Below are positions 36,861 to 49,074 of a DNA stretch of 64,000 bases, piece by piece. Each line of letters opens with the position of its first letter. Position 1 is the first letter of the stretch. The translations under genes were made by a program, and so were the position numbers. Source of the DNA: Epiperipatus broadwayi (lineage: Eukaryota > Onychophora > Udeonychophora > Euonychophora > Peripatidae); NCBI GenBank assembly GCA_028023455.1, contig JAQFVV010000012.1, positions 16,756,364 to 16,820,363 on the forward strand, in the 5' to 3' direction. A model generated the notes under the pieces. It was not told where the DNA came from, did not search any database, and saw only the letters and a program-made list of their open reading frames with translations.

Positions 36861-39505
36861 AAGGGCCAATCAGAGGGGGGGCAGCTGCCCCGAGCCTTAC
36901 AATGTTAGGTTCCTTAATTTGGCAACTCAATATGTTAATAAAAATATAGGAGAAGGCAAAGCCATGTCATGGCTCATAGAACAGTCTTCATTCTACAGTT
37001 AAATTCCCCAAAAAAATATTTGAGAAAAACTTTTCCAAGTAGATATACTGTAATGGGATGCCAGTTTTCACCAGAAAGAGGGTGCACATCTTACTACAAT
37101 CTGTGGGAAGAATACTGGAGATGAAGCGATGAGAAGCGATGAAATTCTAAGTCCATGATTACATCTATCTTCACTACACTAGCTCAATAATTATTAGATA
37201 AATTTAAATATAATTTAGACTAGTTCATCCACCTCTCATCCCTCTTTCAGTCACCATTATGCCATGATATTCAAACTCATAGAGAATTCACAATTGGCTC
37301 TCTTCAGGGATGGATTTAAACAAGTCATTTACTAATATGCCTTTATATAAGCAATGACTAATAAAATGTATTTCTAAATGTTTAATAATATTAACATATA
37401 TATATTATAAATAAATGCTATGTAGCTATTAATAATTAATTTATTTGTTTATTAATATGAATGTAATATAATAATGATTAAATAGAGAGATCAGATTAAT
37501 TACTCAGTAATATTTAATAAACAATAAAAAAATATGATATAAAAAGATAAATAAAATAATAATGAAAAATAAAGATGAATTTTTATCATTTTGAAAGATT
37601 AATAACTAATATCCCCATTCCATATCCCATGATAAAATTTCATACCTTGATAAACATTTCAAAAGAGAAGATTATAATTTAACCTAACATATATACAATA
37701 TATAACAGTAAATAAATTCAAAAGATTATGAATTTAAATGACCTATTAATACATTTATAGTTATTCTTCATTTGTTTCATAATTATTATTATGAATCTCT
37801 TATTTACAATTATAAAACCTCTTTTATAAGTATTTGTAATAAAAATAAATATATATCATTATGTTTACTATATTAATTAATAAGAATAATAACTCTGTTT
37901 AACTAATATCTGTTAAATAATAATCAAAATTTTACTTCTTCTCATTTAAACTTTTAAATAGGTTTATAAAATTTAATTTTATTTAATATTATAAATATAT
38001 ATATTTAGTTCAATAATTTTCCCTTATAAAATTAAATTTGGATGTTCCCATTTTTGTAAAGATAAGATAGCAAATTTGAAATGAAAATCAATAAAAATAA
38101 ACGTATTAAAATAATATAAATAATAATATGAAATATATAAATAGATAAATAAAAACTTAGTTTCCTGAGCTAAGTAAGAATGGTTCTTTAGGTCCGTATT
38201 TTATAATTCTGGTGGAGATCTCCTGGTGTAGTGTATTTATCCATTGGTTCAGTAGTCATATATTTATCCTAAATTGATAGATTATTAGCATTATCCAATG
38301 GTTTTATTGTTATCAGATAAAATACATCCTTTGAAGATTGATGTTTTTAACCTTCATTTTTCCAGTTAGATGTTTTACACAATTAATATTTTAAATTGGC
38401 ATGAAAATTGGTTTTGAAACCTTTACGATATAATGTTCTACTTATTGCACATTGTAAGATACTTTTAAATATATACAATTATTTTCAAGATATTTTTATA
38501 CATAGAAAAATAATGTAATAAAATAAAGAAGTTACTAGAAATTCAAATATATGTTCTCTTTTATATATTACTATCCTCTTTCAAATTTAAAAGAAAAAAA
38601 TATTTTTTTTATAATCTATTCTGATCTTAAGTTTTAATTTCCATATAAATGAATCAATATTTCAATTTGAAAAAGTTAAACTGTTTCTGATTTAGGGGAA
38701 ATTCGATTCTAGTATAGAACAGTAATATCCATTAAAAGAAAATAATTGTTGATAAAGTCATCTTCTTTATTGTAAAGAGAAAGAATGAATTAATTGTTAA
38801 TATCTCTTGTTTATTTCAATTTTCAATGCTTGATTTATTTGCTCATTGTTATAAATAAATATTAAGATATGATAAAATATATATATAAAATTGTTTTTTT
38901 TTTTCAATTTCAAACCTGGTTAATTATTTAAAAGTTTGACATTTAAATAAGTATTGTTTTTTACTTTATTTTTTTATCAAAATAAATGTTAATCATTTAT
39001 TCATTTTTATTAAGTACATATATATATATATGTATGCATTTTATAATAGTTAAATAAATTTAATAAATAAATGGTTTAGTTAAAGATAGTTATAATTGAG
39101 TGTATAAGTGTTGGGTTAACTGGAAGTTACCCTTACAATACCAAGAGTCAAGAACATAAGCCAGTTTAGGGATGAGGTGTCAACTTGATGACTGCAACGA
39201 AAACGACTGCAGCGCTCAATGACTGGCAGAATTAAGTTTCAGTCCCCTGTCAGTCAGTTATGTGCTAACATTATTTTACGATACTAACAGTTCTAAAGTG
39301 AATCTAGCCTATCCATGTGCTATCTGGATCTGATCTGCTTGCTCATTTCTGCAACTTGTAATTAATTGCTCCCAGAGTCATGTTTTTGGCCCTGTAAATA
39401 AAAACTCATATTTCTTCTCTCTTCCCCCAAGTTCTTATTTTAAATTTTGAAGGACCTCTAAAATATTAGTTGCCCCGGGTCTCACATTTACTCTGAAAGG
39501 CCCTG
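36861..39505. mobile_element. hAT-like non-autonomous DNA element (2.6 kb) inserted in LINE copy B
   Basis: The left end reads AAGGGCCAATCAGAG and the right end, inverted, CAGGGCCTTTCAGAG, an imperfect 15-bp terminal inverted repeat of the CAGGG type seen in hAT elements. The uninterrupted LINE copy A has ACTATAGC at this point. Here the left flank is ATTATAGA (36853-36860) and the right flank ACCATACA (39506-39513), each plausibly a decayed copy of that 8-bp site, as expected of a hAT duplication. Inner ends contain GGGGGGGCAGCTGCCCC and TTGCCCCGGG. The interior from 37380 to 39060 is extremely AT-rich and shows no transposase, so a further nested insertion cannot be excluded. Confidence 0.6.
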
Positions 39506-41185
39506 ACCATACACACCATCCATTCTTTCTTCCTAACTTTATCTCAAACCATAAATGTTATTGACACTTTACAATAATTAAATATTTTTTTGACAGTACT
39601 CCTATACAACCACCCCTTTTTTATTTTTTATTTATACCCTGCCATACCAAATTTTTCAGTGTAGTTTCTTTTAAATGTGTTTCCACTACTGCTAATACCC
39701 CAAGCTCTCATTTTAAATAGCTTTGTTTAATTCCAACACTTTTTTGGTCTCCTACCACCTTGCATATTCACATATCCAATTTTTACAATTTCTTTTCTTT
39801 TTGTCCTTTTATAAATTCTTTTGATCTTTCTTTTCTATTATAATTTGTAATTAGTTTGTTTATCATTAGTTTTACTGACCCATTCTCTTTCCACATCATA
39901 TATACATCTAGATAAGCTATCCGTTTGTCTACTTTTTATATCCTGTCCATCCTTAATCTTCTTTTTACTAATACTAACCCTTTATAAGTTTCCCAAAATA
40001 TATTTTTCATAAATCAAACCCCCTAATCCTTCACTTCCTTGTTTTGCTAAATGCAATCCATCTTTAGTGTCTAACTCCCTCTTAGTAATAAAAAAATCCC
40101 ACTCATCCACAAACAACATTATTTTTATCGCATAGTTTTTTAATCTCTTTTACAGAACATTCAATATCTAGCATATACCTATTGTCAAATCTTGGTAGTA
40201 ATCCAATTATTCTTACTTTCTTTAACCTTATTTAAACTACTAATACAATTCTTTGTATTTGCCCATTATTCTCTCTGATGGCTCTGACAAATTATTTGTC
40301 CCCACTTATATCACAAACATCTCTACTTACTCCCTGTTTATTTACCTTATTTGTAACATCCTTAATTCTAACTCCAGGCAAACATACTCTTACATATCTA
40401 TTTCTACTTTCCTTTGCAATTACACCTTCCCATCCCCTAATTAGCGATTCCTTTATCAGATCTGTCTCTTAATTTGTTTTACCTATTTCATCTGTTATAT
40501 TTTCTTCAACCTTCTAAACTTCCATATCTATTTCTTATCATTTCTATTTATTAATTTCTTAATCTACATCCTTTATCTCTTCTTCTGGCTAACTCTCTTT
40601 ATTGCACTATTTATTTTGTCATCTATATGTCTTGTCACTCTACTAAACATTCTTATCTACATTTTCCACAATTTCTCTTGACTCTCTTTAAACTATCTAT
40701 GTTTAAAAATTATCATTTCATTTCTTTTATCATATTTATACATGATCTACATAACTATACATTTTTTATATTTTTCCTAGTCTTATTTAAGCACTTCAAA
40801 TGGAAAACCTTATCACATACTGTATACACTACCATATCATCCCTAGTTTCCTTCTGACCATCATACATACATTGTGATATACACATGTAGTCCATATTTC
40901 CTTATTTTTTCAATTCCCTTACTCTATATTTATGTTTATGATTTTTCTATCACTATCCAAATTTTTCTAAAATCCAGATAATCTTATGTATGCCTTAGTT
41001 TTTAAGGCCTCATTACAATAAACATAATATATATATATGTATATTTAAAATGTCAGCATCTAAATGTTAGCAATATTTTTCTTCAGTCTTTCTAAATTCA
41101 ATTAAATTTATCTATCTTCACTCCAACTTTCTTTTCTCATCCATTCTCTAAGCAAATATTTTCCAGCAATAGACAATTTTTTGTA
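39506..41185 (-). pseudogene. CR1-like LINE, copy B: ORF1 and endonuclease start
   Basis: This aligns with about 12480-14310 of copy A. On the minus strand it contains the PHD-like remnant (TVCDKVFHLKCLNKTRKN near 40780-40835), the SGNH region and the endonuclease start. All frames are broken. Together with 32440-35225 and 36741-36860 it makes a single original insertion of about 4.6 kb, now spread over 8.7 kb. Confidence 0.78.
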
Positions 41186-44100
41186 GATGTTATTAAAATA
41201 AATAAAATTAACTTATCTTGCGGAGCAAATGCTTTTCTACAACATCACCTACTGGCATTGTTAAATTTTCAAGGAAATGACTTAATGTAATTATTTTACT
41301 TCACAATGCATGGATTGAAGAAAGCAAAAAATTTTAATCTTAATTGTTTAATAAATGAACTGCTTGTCCAGTTTGGAGTATCTGAAGATTACTAGCAACT
41401 GTTCATAAATTTCATTATATATTAATATGATCTACAGATATTCCAAGAATGTTGAAGATTTAAGTCATTTAAAAAGTGAAACATTCTAAATGAATGAAGT
41501 CATTAAAAGTTCATATTCTTGCTTTTATTTTCTCTGACGAGATTTTGTTTTCATCTAACTTTTTATATGTTTATTTCCATCTTCCCACAATACTGCTTTT
41601 TTTTTTTTTAAATATTGATTTTTAAAATTTTTAATTAATTTAATCTTCCTCTAATAAATATTTATCAGTTATTTTCTAATTTTGACTTTAAAATCCAATA
41701 GAATTTAGATTTCATTGTTCATAAACCCCATCTCCAAGCTATGACAATATTAATTTTGTTTACATTTATTGAATCATTTATGTATGTTCACTATTTTTAC
41801 CCCCCCCCCCCACCAAAAGCTATTCAATTTTTTTTTTTAGTTTCTTTTTCATCTGTTAATGTATATTGACCTTACATTTCTTATGTTATTTTAACAATGT
41901 AAATTAACTTTAATTAGTTTTTAAAAAAAATGATACACAATAAATTAATACATAACAAATGAAATCAATATATTTTAAAATTCAACACGCTGTTTAAAAA
42001 ACTAAAAACATTGATGTTTCATTTTTTCATAATAATCAATATATTAAAAAAAAGCACAAAAATATAATTTATTTAGAAAACAAATCTAAAAATAAAATGT
42101 TTAGTGTAACAATAATTATGGAAAAACAAATATTTTCGATCTAAGTGTGGTCACTGAAAACATTTAGTAAGAAATTTAATTCACTGGCGTATGGCTCTTA
42201 TAAAAGCAAAGCAAAAACTTTAAAATATAGATTTGAAAACCTGAAATTAATATATTCAATGAGCAAGCTTTAATTTAAGAAAATGTTTTCAATAAATATG
42301 AAAATAAATATTCTGGATAAAATAAAATCTGTATTTGTTATCATTGCTAATTTAATGTTTTATGTAATATTTGTTTGGTAATGCTTATCGAAAATATTTA
42401 TTTTTCAATCATAATTTAATTTTAGGTTTTTATTTATTTATTTTTGCTTTGCTTTTATTTAAACTATTCACCATGGTTGCTAATAAAAATTTTTGCTGAA
42501 TGTTGCTCATACTTATTGAAAATATTTGGTTTCAATCATTGTCTATTCACTAAAGATATTGTCATGTTTTTGATTTATTGTGGTAAAAACATCAATTAAT
42601 TTATTCTTATCTATTTTGATATGAAGATGAAGACTACATCAACTAATAATATGTACCTGCAATTAGTACCAATAAAGAAATATAAAAGTATTATATGCAA
42701 ATATATAAAGAATGGATTTTTTAATGTATTTGAAATAGTAAAAAATTTTGATCTGGTAGGTTAATAAAAAGTATATTTATAGAAATTACAAGCAGAGCAT
42801 TCTAAAAATGTAGTTATTTTTTAGAATTGAATACTATACGAAAACTAAAATTTACTTTGCCTTCATTTAAAATAGAGAGAAATAAATTCTGTACTTTAGC
42901 AGCAGAAATCTCACTTTGTTAATTTATTGAATTCTTATAACATTATGTTGATTTTTTTTTTGCATTTGATTGAACATATAAATTTTGCAATTTTATGATG
43001 CAAAGATAAAATATTGCATATTAATATAAAGTTAAAATAACTTGAAAAACATAAACTAAAAGTGAATTTATAAATGTCATTAAATGTAAATTTATTAAGA
43101 AACTGGATATTTGGTGGACAAGTTTTAAAATATATATTTTAATAATAGGTTTATTATTTTTCTCAAAATTGTGATTAAAATGATATATAAAAAGATATAC
43201 TTATCACATTTCGTGCTGCTGCATTTTAAAAAATGAAAATTTTCTGTTATTTTATTGTTAGTGCAAGATCCATACATGAAAAATATATGTTTAGAGAGGG
43301 TCTTTTTTAATAAAATAATTTATAAGTTACGTCATAATTTGTTTTCAGATGTTATTAAAAAGTAACAAATTTTAATTTGAAAGTGCAAATATATATTACG
43401 TATTTTTAGAAATTTATATGCTAACAGACATATACACATATTTAAATATATGTATGGGCATATGCTTTCACAAACTACTGACAAACTTTATTTTTAAATA
43501 AGAGGAGATAAAATTTCTGTTAGATAATGTATCATGCACATACACAATACATAAAAGTTTTCTGCTAATTTTTTTGAAAAAGTATTTGTCAATAATATAA
43601 TGCATCGTTTGCATATAAATAGTTTTAGAAAAACATTTCTATCTTGTATTTTTTGCAAGAAAAAGAAGGAAAATAAAGTAAGACATGCATACTCTAGTAG
43701 AAGTTATGTTTTATATATATCTTAAAAATGTTAATTTGATTAATTTTAAAGTTGTTTTTTACAGGAATCATTTCATTAATATTAAAAATATGTAATTTCC
43801 CGTAATATATGCTTTTTTTAAAAAAACTTTAAATATGGTTATTCAAAGAAAATATACTTCAATATATTGCAGTTTTTAAAGATATATACTTTTTTATTTT
43901 TTCTATAAGTGAAATTAAACTAAAGTTGTGAATGAACTCTTATCTATAGTTATTTTATTCTCATTATTTTTTTAAATTTTATTTCTATACATTTAATTAT
44001 TGTAATAAAATAATGAGTAAATATTGTAAAAATGTATTAAAATAATTAATGTAATATTGCTGATAATGGAAGTCACTATTAGTCCACTCTGTATAATGTG

Positions 44101-44376
44101 TGATGGCATGTCATTATATGCTGTTAATGTAAAAGGCTTAATTTATTTAATGACAAATTTCACAGTAAGAGATCTATTGACACATGTAAGTTAAACAAAG
44201 TTTGCCTAATATCATTTAGAAGTTCTTGATAATGAAGAGAACTTTTCATTTATTGCAAATCTTTAAAAAGATGATTAAAGATATGAAAAAATTCTCCACA
44301 TAAGTGGGTAGCTATCATTTCAGTTAAGTCTTATTAATTTTTTTCAAGGCTAATGTATCTTTAAGACTCTTGTAAC
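41186..44376. other. AT-rich intron 4 stretch
   Basis: No coding or mobile feature recognised. A poly-C run occurs at about 41801-41811. Otherwise only A/T-rich sequence. Confidence 0.6.
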
Positions 44377-44489
44377 AATTTCTAAAGTATAATTTTCTAC
44401 TTGTTCTTTTCCTATGTATTGATTTCTCCTTTAACATATACCATTTACATCTTTCTTAAACACTTTTTCAATATTTTTATTTATATCAA

Positions 44490-44530
44490 ACTAACAGTTT
44501 CGACTTTCCTGCAGTCATCATCAGAGCTAC
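44490..44530 (-). ncRNA. Hammerhead-like core in PLE 1 terminal repeat
   Basis: On the minus strand CTGATGA (44518-44524) is followed by a 4-bp stem GACT/AGTC closing a 7-nt loop, then GAAAC (44497-44501). These are the two conserved strands of the hammerhead core. Stem III would be a 2-bp AC/GU helix with cleavage at GUU; pairing of stem I with upstream sequence is imperfect. Type I hammerheads of this minimal form are known from PLE terminal repeats. Confidence 0.6.
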
Positions 44531-45059
44531 AATATTCAAATATATAATTATACAATTAATACACGTATCCACATATTGATATACATAATTAAATACACAA
44601 TATAAACAAAAATAATTATACATTTTAATATGACCTTTATAAATAATTATTTCCCATTTTATTACCTTACTTTTTAAATAATTCTACCAATATTTATTTT
44701 ATATTAATTTATTCTATATCACTTTATTTTTTTAAAATATTTAATATAATAATTATAACTTTAATATTTATTTTACTATTTAATACATATTATCAATATT
44801 ATAAAATCAACTTCTAATCTTGTCTTATTTTTATTAAATATTTCTATTAATTAACTTTTCCCACATTACAAATTATTTTTTATTATTTTTTATATTACAA
44901 AAAATTACCTACCTCTTCTTAATTCTATTTCCAAAACCCAACTGACAAAAAAATTCAAAATTTGTACTTGTTTAACACTTTCCCTATTGTCATTTTCTTT
45001 AAGTTTTTTCTTTTAATCTTTTCAAATTCTAATTATTATTAATAATTGTTTATAAAATT

Positions 45060-46250
45060 ATTGTTCTTACCCCGAAATTCCTATTAAGACTTGGTTTTAT
45101 ACTCTTAATCAAGATTGCCTCTAATTTTCCTATCCCTTCTATTATTTGTATTATTAATCATTTTTATACAATATTTTTCAAACCTATGACCTGTTTCTAA
45201 TGAATGCAAATAAATAGGTGATCTATCATATTTATGTTGAATTAATCTGGTATAAATTGAATTCTTTGTTTTTCCCATATAATTAGTTTTTATATTTTTA
45301 CTTTTACATGATTTGCACTCAATTTTATATATACCATTTATGTTTTTTCTACTTTTTTTACATAGTTATTATCTAATATATTAATTATATTCTTCTTTTT
45401 TTTATTTACTATCTTAAATTTTATTACATTATTAAACTTTTTGTTAATTCTAATAATTATTCTATTCATACTTTTTACAATACTATTATTATAAGTTTTA
45501 ATACCTATATATTTATTCTTATCTATTTTATTTTTTCTACTTACTATCCCATTACTTGTATTAAATTTCTCTTCCAATTTTCTTATATTTTCTTCTATAA
45601 CTTTTTCTGGATATTCATTATCTCTAAACTTTTTAATTATTAGTTTTATCTGTCTTCTATAATCTTCATCTGAGCAATAATTCCAAACTCAATATATTCT
45701 TGAATTTATAGTACTTATTTTATATTTAACATTTATATTTGAATTCCAATTAGTTATATTGCTATCTACATTAGTTTTTTTATATACAGATGTCTCTGTC
45801 TTTCATTTGCCATTTTTATATGATTTTTTTAAACAAAATATCCAAATACGATAACTTATTATCATTTTCTTTTTCTACTGTAAATTTTATATTTTTATCT
45901 GACCTATTAATCTCTTCAAGATACGTATCTATTTGCCTTTGGCTTTTGTTGAAAATCAATAAGTAATCAACATATCTTTTTATAAAAATTGAACCATTAG
46001 TATTATTAATCATTAAATCTTCTATATCCTCCATATATATATATATATATTACTAAGTACCCCATTAAATCTTCTATATCCTCCATATATATATATATAT
46101 ATTACTAAGTACCCCACTTAATGCCCCTCCTATTAGTAATCCCTTGTTTTATTTTTTAATATTATCCATTAAACAAATGTAATCTTACAACAAATTCTCA
46201 TTATTTTTCTCAATTTCTCTATTGGTATTTTAATTTCTTTATATTTATCA
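45060..46250 (-). pseudogene. PLE 1 reverse transcriptase C-terminal half and GIY-YIG nuclease
   Basis: Minus strand, from 46250 down. A block with IKIPIEKLRKIMRICC and GLLIGGALSGVLSNIY corresponds to the RT motif B region. It is followed by MEDIEDLM and KRYVDYLLIFNK, the catalytic box (YVDY, where a second aspartate is expected). Then come NIKFTVEKENDNKLSYLDIL, thumb-like basic sequence at 45338-45577, and the GIY-YIG module near 45060-45340 (GIYKIECKSC, YMGKTKNSIYTRLIQH, HSLETGHRF). A perfect 52-bp duplication shifts the frame in the RT. The same protein end, in better condition, is encoded on the other strand at 50745-51614. Confidence 0.8.
46012..46115. repeat. Perfect 52-bp tandem duplication inside the PLE 1 RT
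   Basis: 46012-46063 and 46064-46115 are identical, including an (AT)9 run. The duplicated part encodes the end of RT motif B (GVLSNIY) and the start of MEDIEDL. As 52 is not a multiple of three, it breaks the frame. Perfect identity suggests a recent slippage event. Confidence 0.95.
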
Positions 46251-46289
46251 TCTCTATCTTTTTATTGCTAACTCTATTGCTACTTCCAC

Positions 46290-46716
46290 ATTTATATTTG
46301 TGTACATTGAGACTTGGACACTTAATAGAAGAGCAATACAGAGACTTCAGACTACTCAAAGGAGTATGGAGAGATGTATGTTGGGAGTAACAAGAAGAGA
46401 TCGAAAACGCAATGTATGGGTAAGACAACAAACAGGTGTTACTGACCTTATTGAAAAAATTAAAAGATTGAAATGGAGTTGGGCTGGACATATTGCTAGA
46501 AGAAATGATAATAGATGGACAATTGAAATTTTAAACTGGATTCCAAGAGATTGTAAAAGACCCAGAAAGAGACCACATGTGAGATGGATGGATGAAATAA
46601 GAAAATGTGCAGGAGTGTTGTGGAAAAGAGAAGCTAAAGATCGGAGAAGATGGATTAAACTTGGAGAGACCTTCATCCTGCAGTGGATTGATAATGGTTG
46701 ATGGTGATGATGACAT
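46290..46716 (+). pseudogene. 3' end of an RTE-like LINE, inserted in PLE 1
   Basis: One open frame of 133 codons: ETWTLNRRAIQRLQTTQRSM, ERCMLGVTRRDR, IERIKRLKW-type sequence (here IEKIKRLKWSWAGHIARR), RWTIEILNWIPRDCKRPRKR, HVRWMDEIRKCA and DRRRWIKLGETFILQWIDNG. This is the C-terminal segment of the endonuclease-RT of animal LINEs, with the GHIARR and RW..LGE..IQQW motifs. It ends with a short TGATGG/TGATGA tail at 46693-46715. The frame is intact to the stop, making it better preserved than its relative at 7731-7985, but it is severely 5' truncated. Confidence 0.82.
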
Positions 46717-46756
46717 TGATACAACATCTATTTTTACCATAGTTAACTTATAATTA

Positions 46757-47686
46757 TCATATAATAATCAATTTACAACACCTTATTACTTTCACAATGC
46801 TTTATTATCCACCCTTTCCTTCAGTCAACAGTTTCAATTGCCCCAGCAATCTTCTTCAGAACTACAACATAATACAACATATCCTTATTTTACATCATTG
46901 TTATTCATTTCTTACCCTTCTTTGCATTCTACATTTATTAATCAAAACATTTTCTATACATATATATACACATACATATACACACATATATATATACTTT
47001 ACATATATATATATATATTTTCTATTGACATTCTTTATTTTATTCTATTCTCCTAATATATAACTCGTAATATTTTATATATATAACTCTAAGTTAATAT
47101 CTTTTACATTTTATATTAAAATTTTATATTATTTTTTTTAAACATTTTAAAATTTGAATTTAGTATTGAGGTTAGGAGATAACAAAAGTGCTTAGAATTA
47201 TATTATAAAGGAAAATAGATCATAAGTTATTGAATAATTGTTGGTAAAGTGAATAATAATAATATAAAATGTAAAAGATATTAACTTAGAGTTATATATT
47301 AGTAGAATAGAATAAAATAAAGAATATCAATAGAAAATATATATATATATGGAAAGTATATATATATACGTGTGTGTGTGTGTATAGGTATCTGTATATA
47401 AATGTATATAAAATGTTTTGATTAATAAATGTAGAATGTAAAGAAGGGTAAGAAATGAATAACAATGATGTAAAATAAGGATATTATAAGATGTATAGAT
47501 TGTAAATTATATGTTCATGTATATATATTGATATGTTGTAGTTCTGAAGAAGCTTGTCGACTGAAGGAAAGGGTAGATAATAAAACATTGTGAAAGTAAT
47601 AAAGTGTCATCAATTGATTATTATATGGTATACATTTGACAATGCAATAGGGAATAGTGGTTATTATACTTCGTGATGAAGATAAA
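46757..47686. mobile_element. Foldback element with 16-bp target duplication, inserted in PLE 1
   Basis: AGTTAACTTATAATTA stands on both sides (46741-46756 and 47687-47702). Inside, a left arm (about 46759-47115) and a right arm (about 47265-47635) are inverted copies of one another, with a 150-bp AT-rich centre; inner parts contain TA/TG microsatellites. The arms include a hammerhead-like core. No protein is encoded. It resembles a solo pair of inverted PLE terminal repeats or a retrozyme-like element. Confidence 0.75.
46828..46862 (-). ncRNA. Hammerhead-like core in the foldback element's left arm
   Basis: Minus strand: CTGAAGA (46853-46859; the seventh core position is free to vary), a perfect 5-bp stem ATTGC/GCAAT with a 4-nt loop, then GAAAC (46831-46835). 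A GUH cleavage triplet after a short stem III is not clear. The right arm has lost the stem and the GAAA box by a short deletion (47541-47560). Confidence 0.5.
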
Positions 47687-47702
47687 AGTTAACTTATAAT
47701 TA

Positions 47703-49004
47703 CTATATTCATTTATTTTATCTTTAATTTCTTTTATTAACTCTTTATTATTTTTAATATAAAAACTACTATTATTTGTAATATATTTCTTAAGAATATT
47801 ACTTGATATTCATTTAGATATTCTATCAAAATATGAAATTGTACCATTTATAACTGGTCTTAAATGCACCCCTTCTTTAAATATTTTTGGTGCTCCATAA
47901 ATTCTTGCCATACCACAATTTTTATTTCCCAAAAATGCAAATACTTGTCTATCTATTAACTCATTATTATATAATCCTTTTAATAACTCATAAATCTTAC
48001 CATTTTTTAATTTAGTATCATCTTTATTTTAATAAAATACTCCTTTTCCAAGAATTTATTCATTTTACCAATGTATTCTTCTTTATTCATTAATACTAAT
48101 TTATTACCTTTATCTGACTTTATAAACATTTTTTTTTTTTCATATTTATCTCTTATTTCTGTAACCTCTTTTATTTTAATTACATTATTTAAATTATTTA
48201 TCCTCTTATTCAACTTTTATGTTTATTTTCAATATTTCCTTTTTTTAATTTTATATACCATATTATTCACTTCTTCTTTAAAACTTTCCATCCATAACTT
48301 ATCCTTCATATCAATTACATTATTAATATCCTTATTTTCATAATAATATATACCATAATTAGGCTCTAAATACTTTCGTGCTATTTTTCTACTAATGCTT
48401 GCACTTCTATTATATCTTTATTTTTACATACTTTACATGGTACATATTTCATATCTTTACTTAATATATTTTTCTCTTCTTCACTTAGCTCAATATTTGT
48501 TAAATTACAAATCTTCTGTTTATATTTATGAAGTCCTTTATAAACTTTAATTTCTTTTTAATTTTTTAATTTATCCATTTTCTTATGTCTTATTATTGTA
48601 TTCCTATTGATAATGTCCATCTTTTCATTACATAATTTCCTAAAAATTTCTTCTTTACAAGTTGTCCTTTTATTCACAAACTCTTCAATATTATTAATAT
48701 CTTTATGTAATTTACTTTTCATTTTATAACTTTCTTTAATATATTTCTTTAGAATTTTCTTCTCAATATTCTTCACATAATTTCTTTTATCACTTATCAT
48801 TTTCCTTAGTTTATCCAACCTTATAAAATTTGGTATAACTTCATATTTTTCACAATCCTTTAAAAATTTTGTATTATTTTTTAAATTATTTAATTTCATT
48901 ACCAATTTCCATCTTTTATTGACTATTTTTAATGTCTCTCCATCTTCCAATCCTCTAAAATATTCCAAAAACATTTTAGTATTATGTATATTCTCCATAA
49001 TCAT
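47703..49004 (-). pseudogene. PLE 1 N-terminal region and first half of the reverse transcriptase
   Basis: Minus strand. 48558-49004 is open for 148 codons and is lysine-rich (FLKDCEKYEVIPNFIRLDKL, RKLCNEKMDIINR), matching the basic N-terminal part of PLE proteins. 48007-48213 holds FIKSDKGNKLVLMNKEEYIG, the conserved .DKGN..V.M....Y motif at the start of the PLE RT. 47800-47960 encodes IYGAPKIFKEGVHLRPVING, the Y.LPK.HK....RPI block. The frame is broken between these pieces. The continuation lies beyond the two nested insertions, at 46250. Confidence 0.8.
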
Positions 49005-49074
49005 ATATTATGCTTCTTTATAATCTTTGTCTTCAGTGTTTTGACTTCTTATGGAAGTTATATAATTTTGTACT

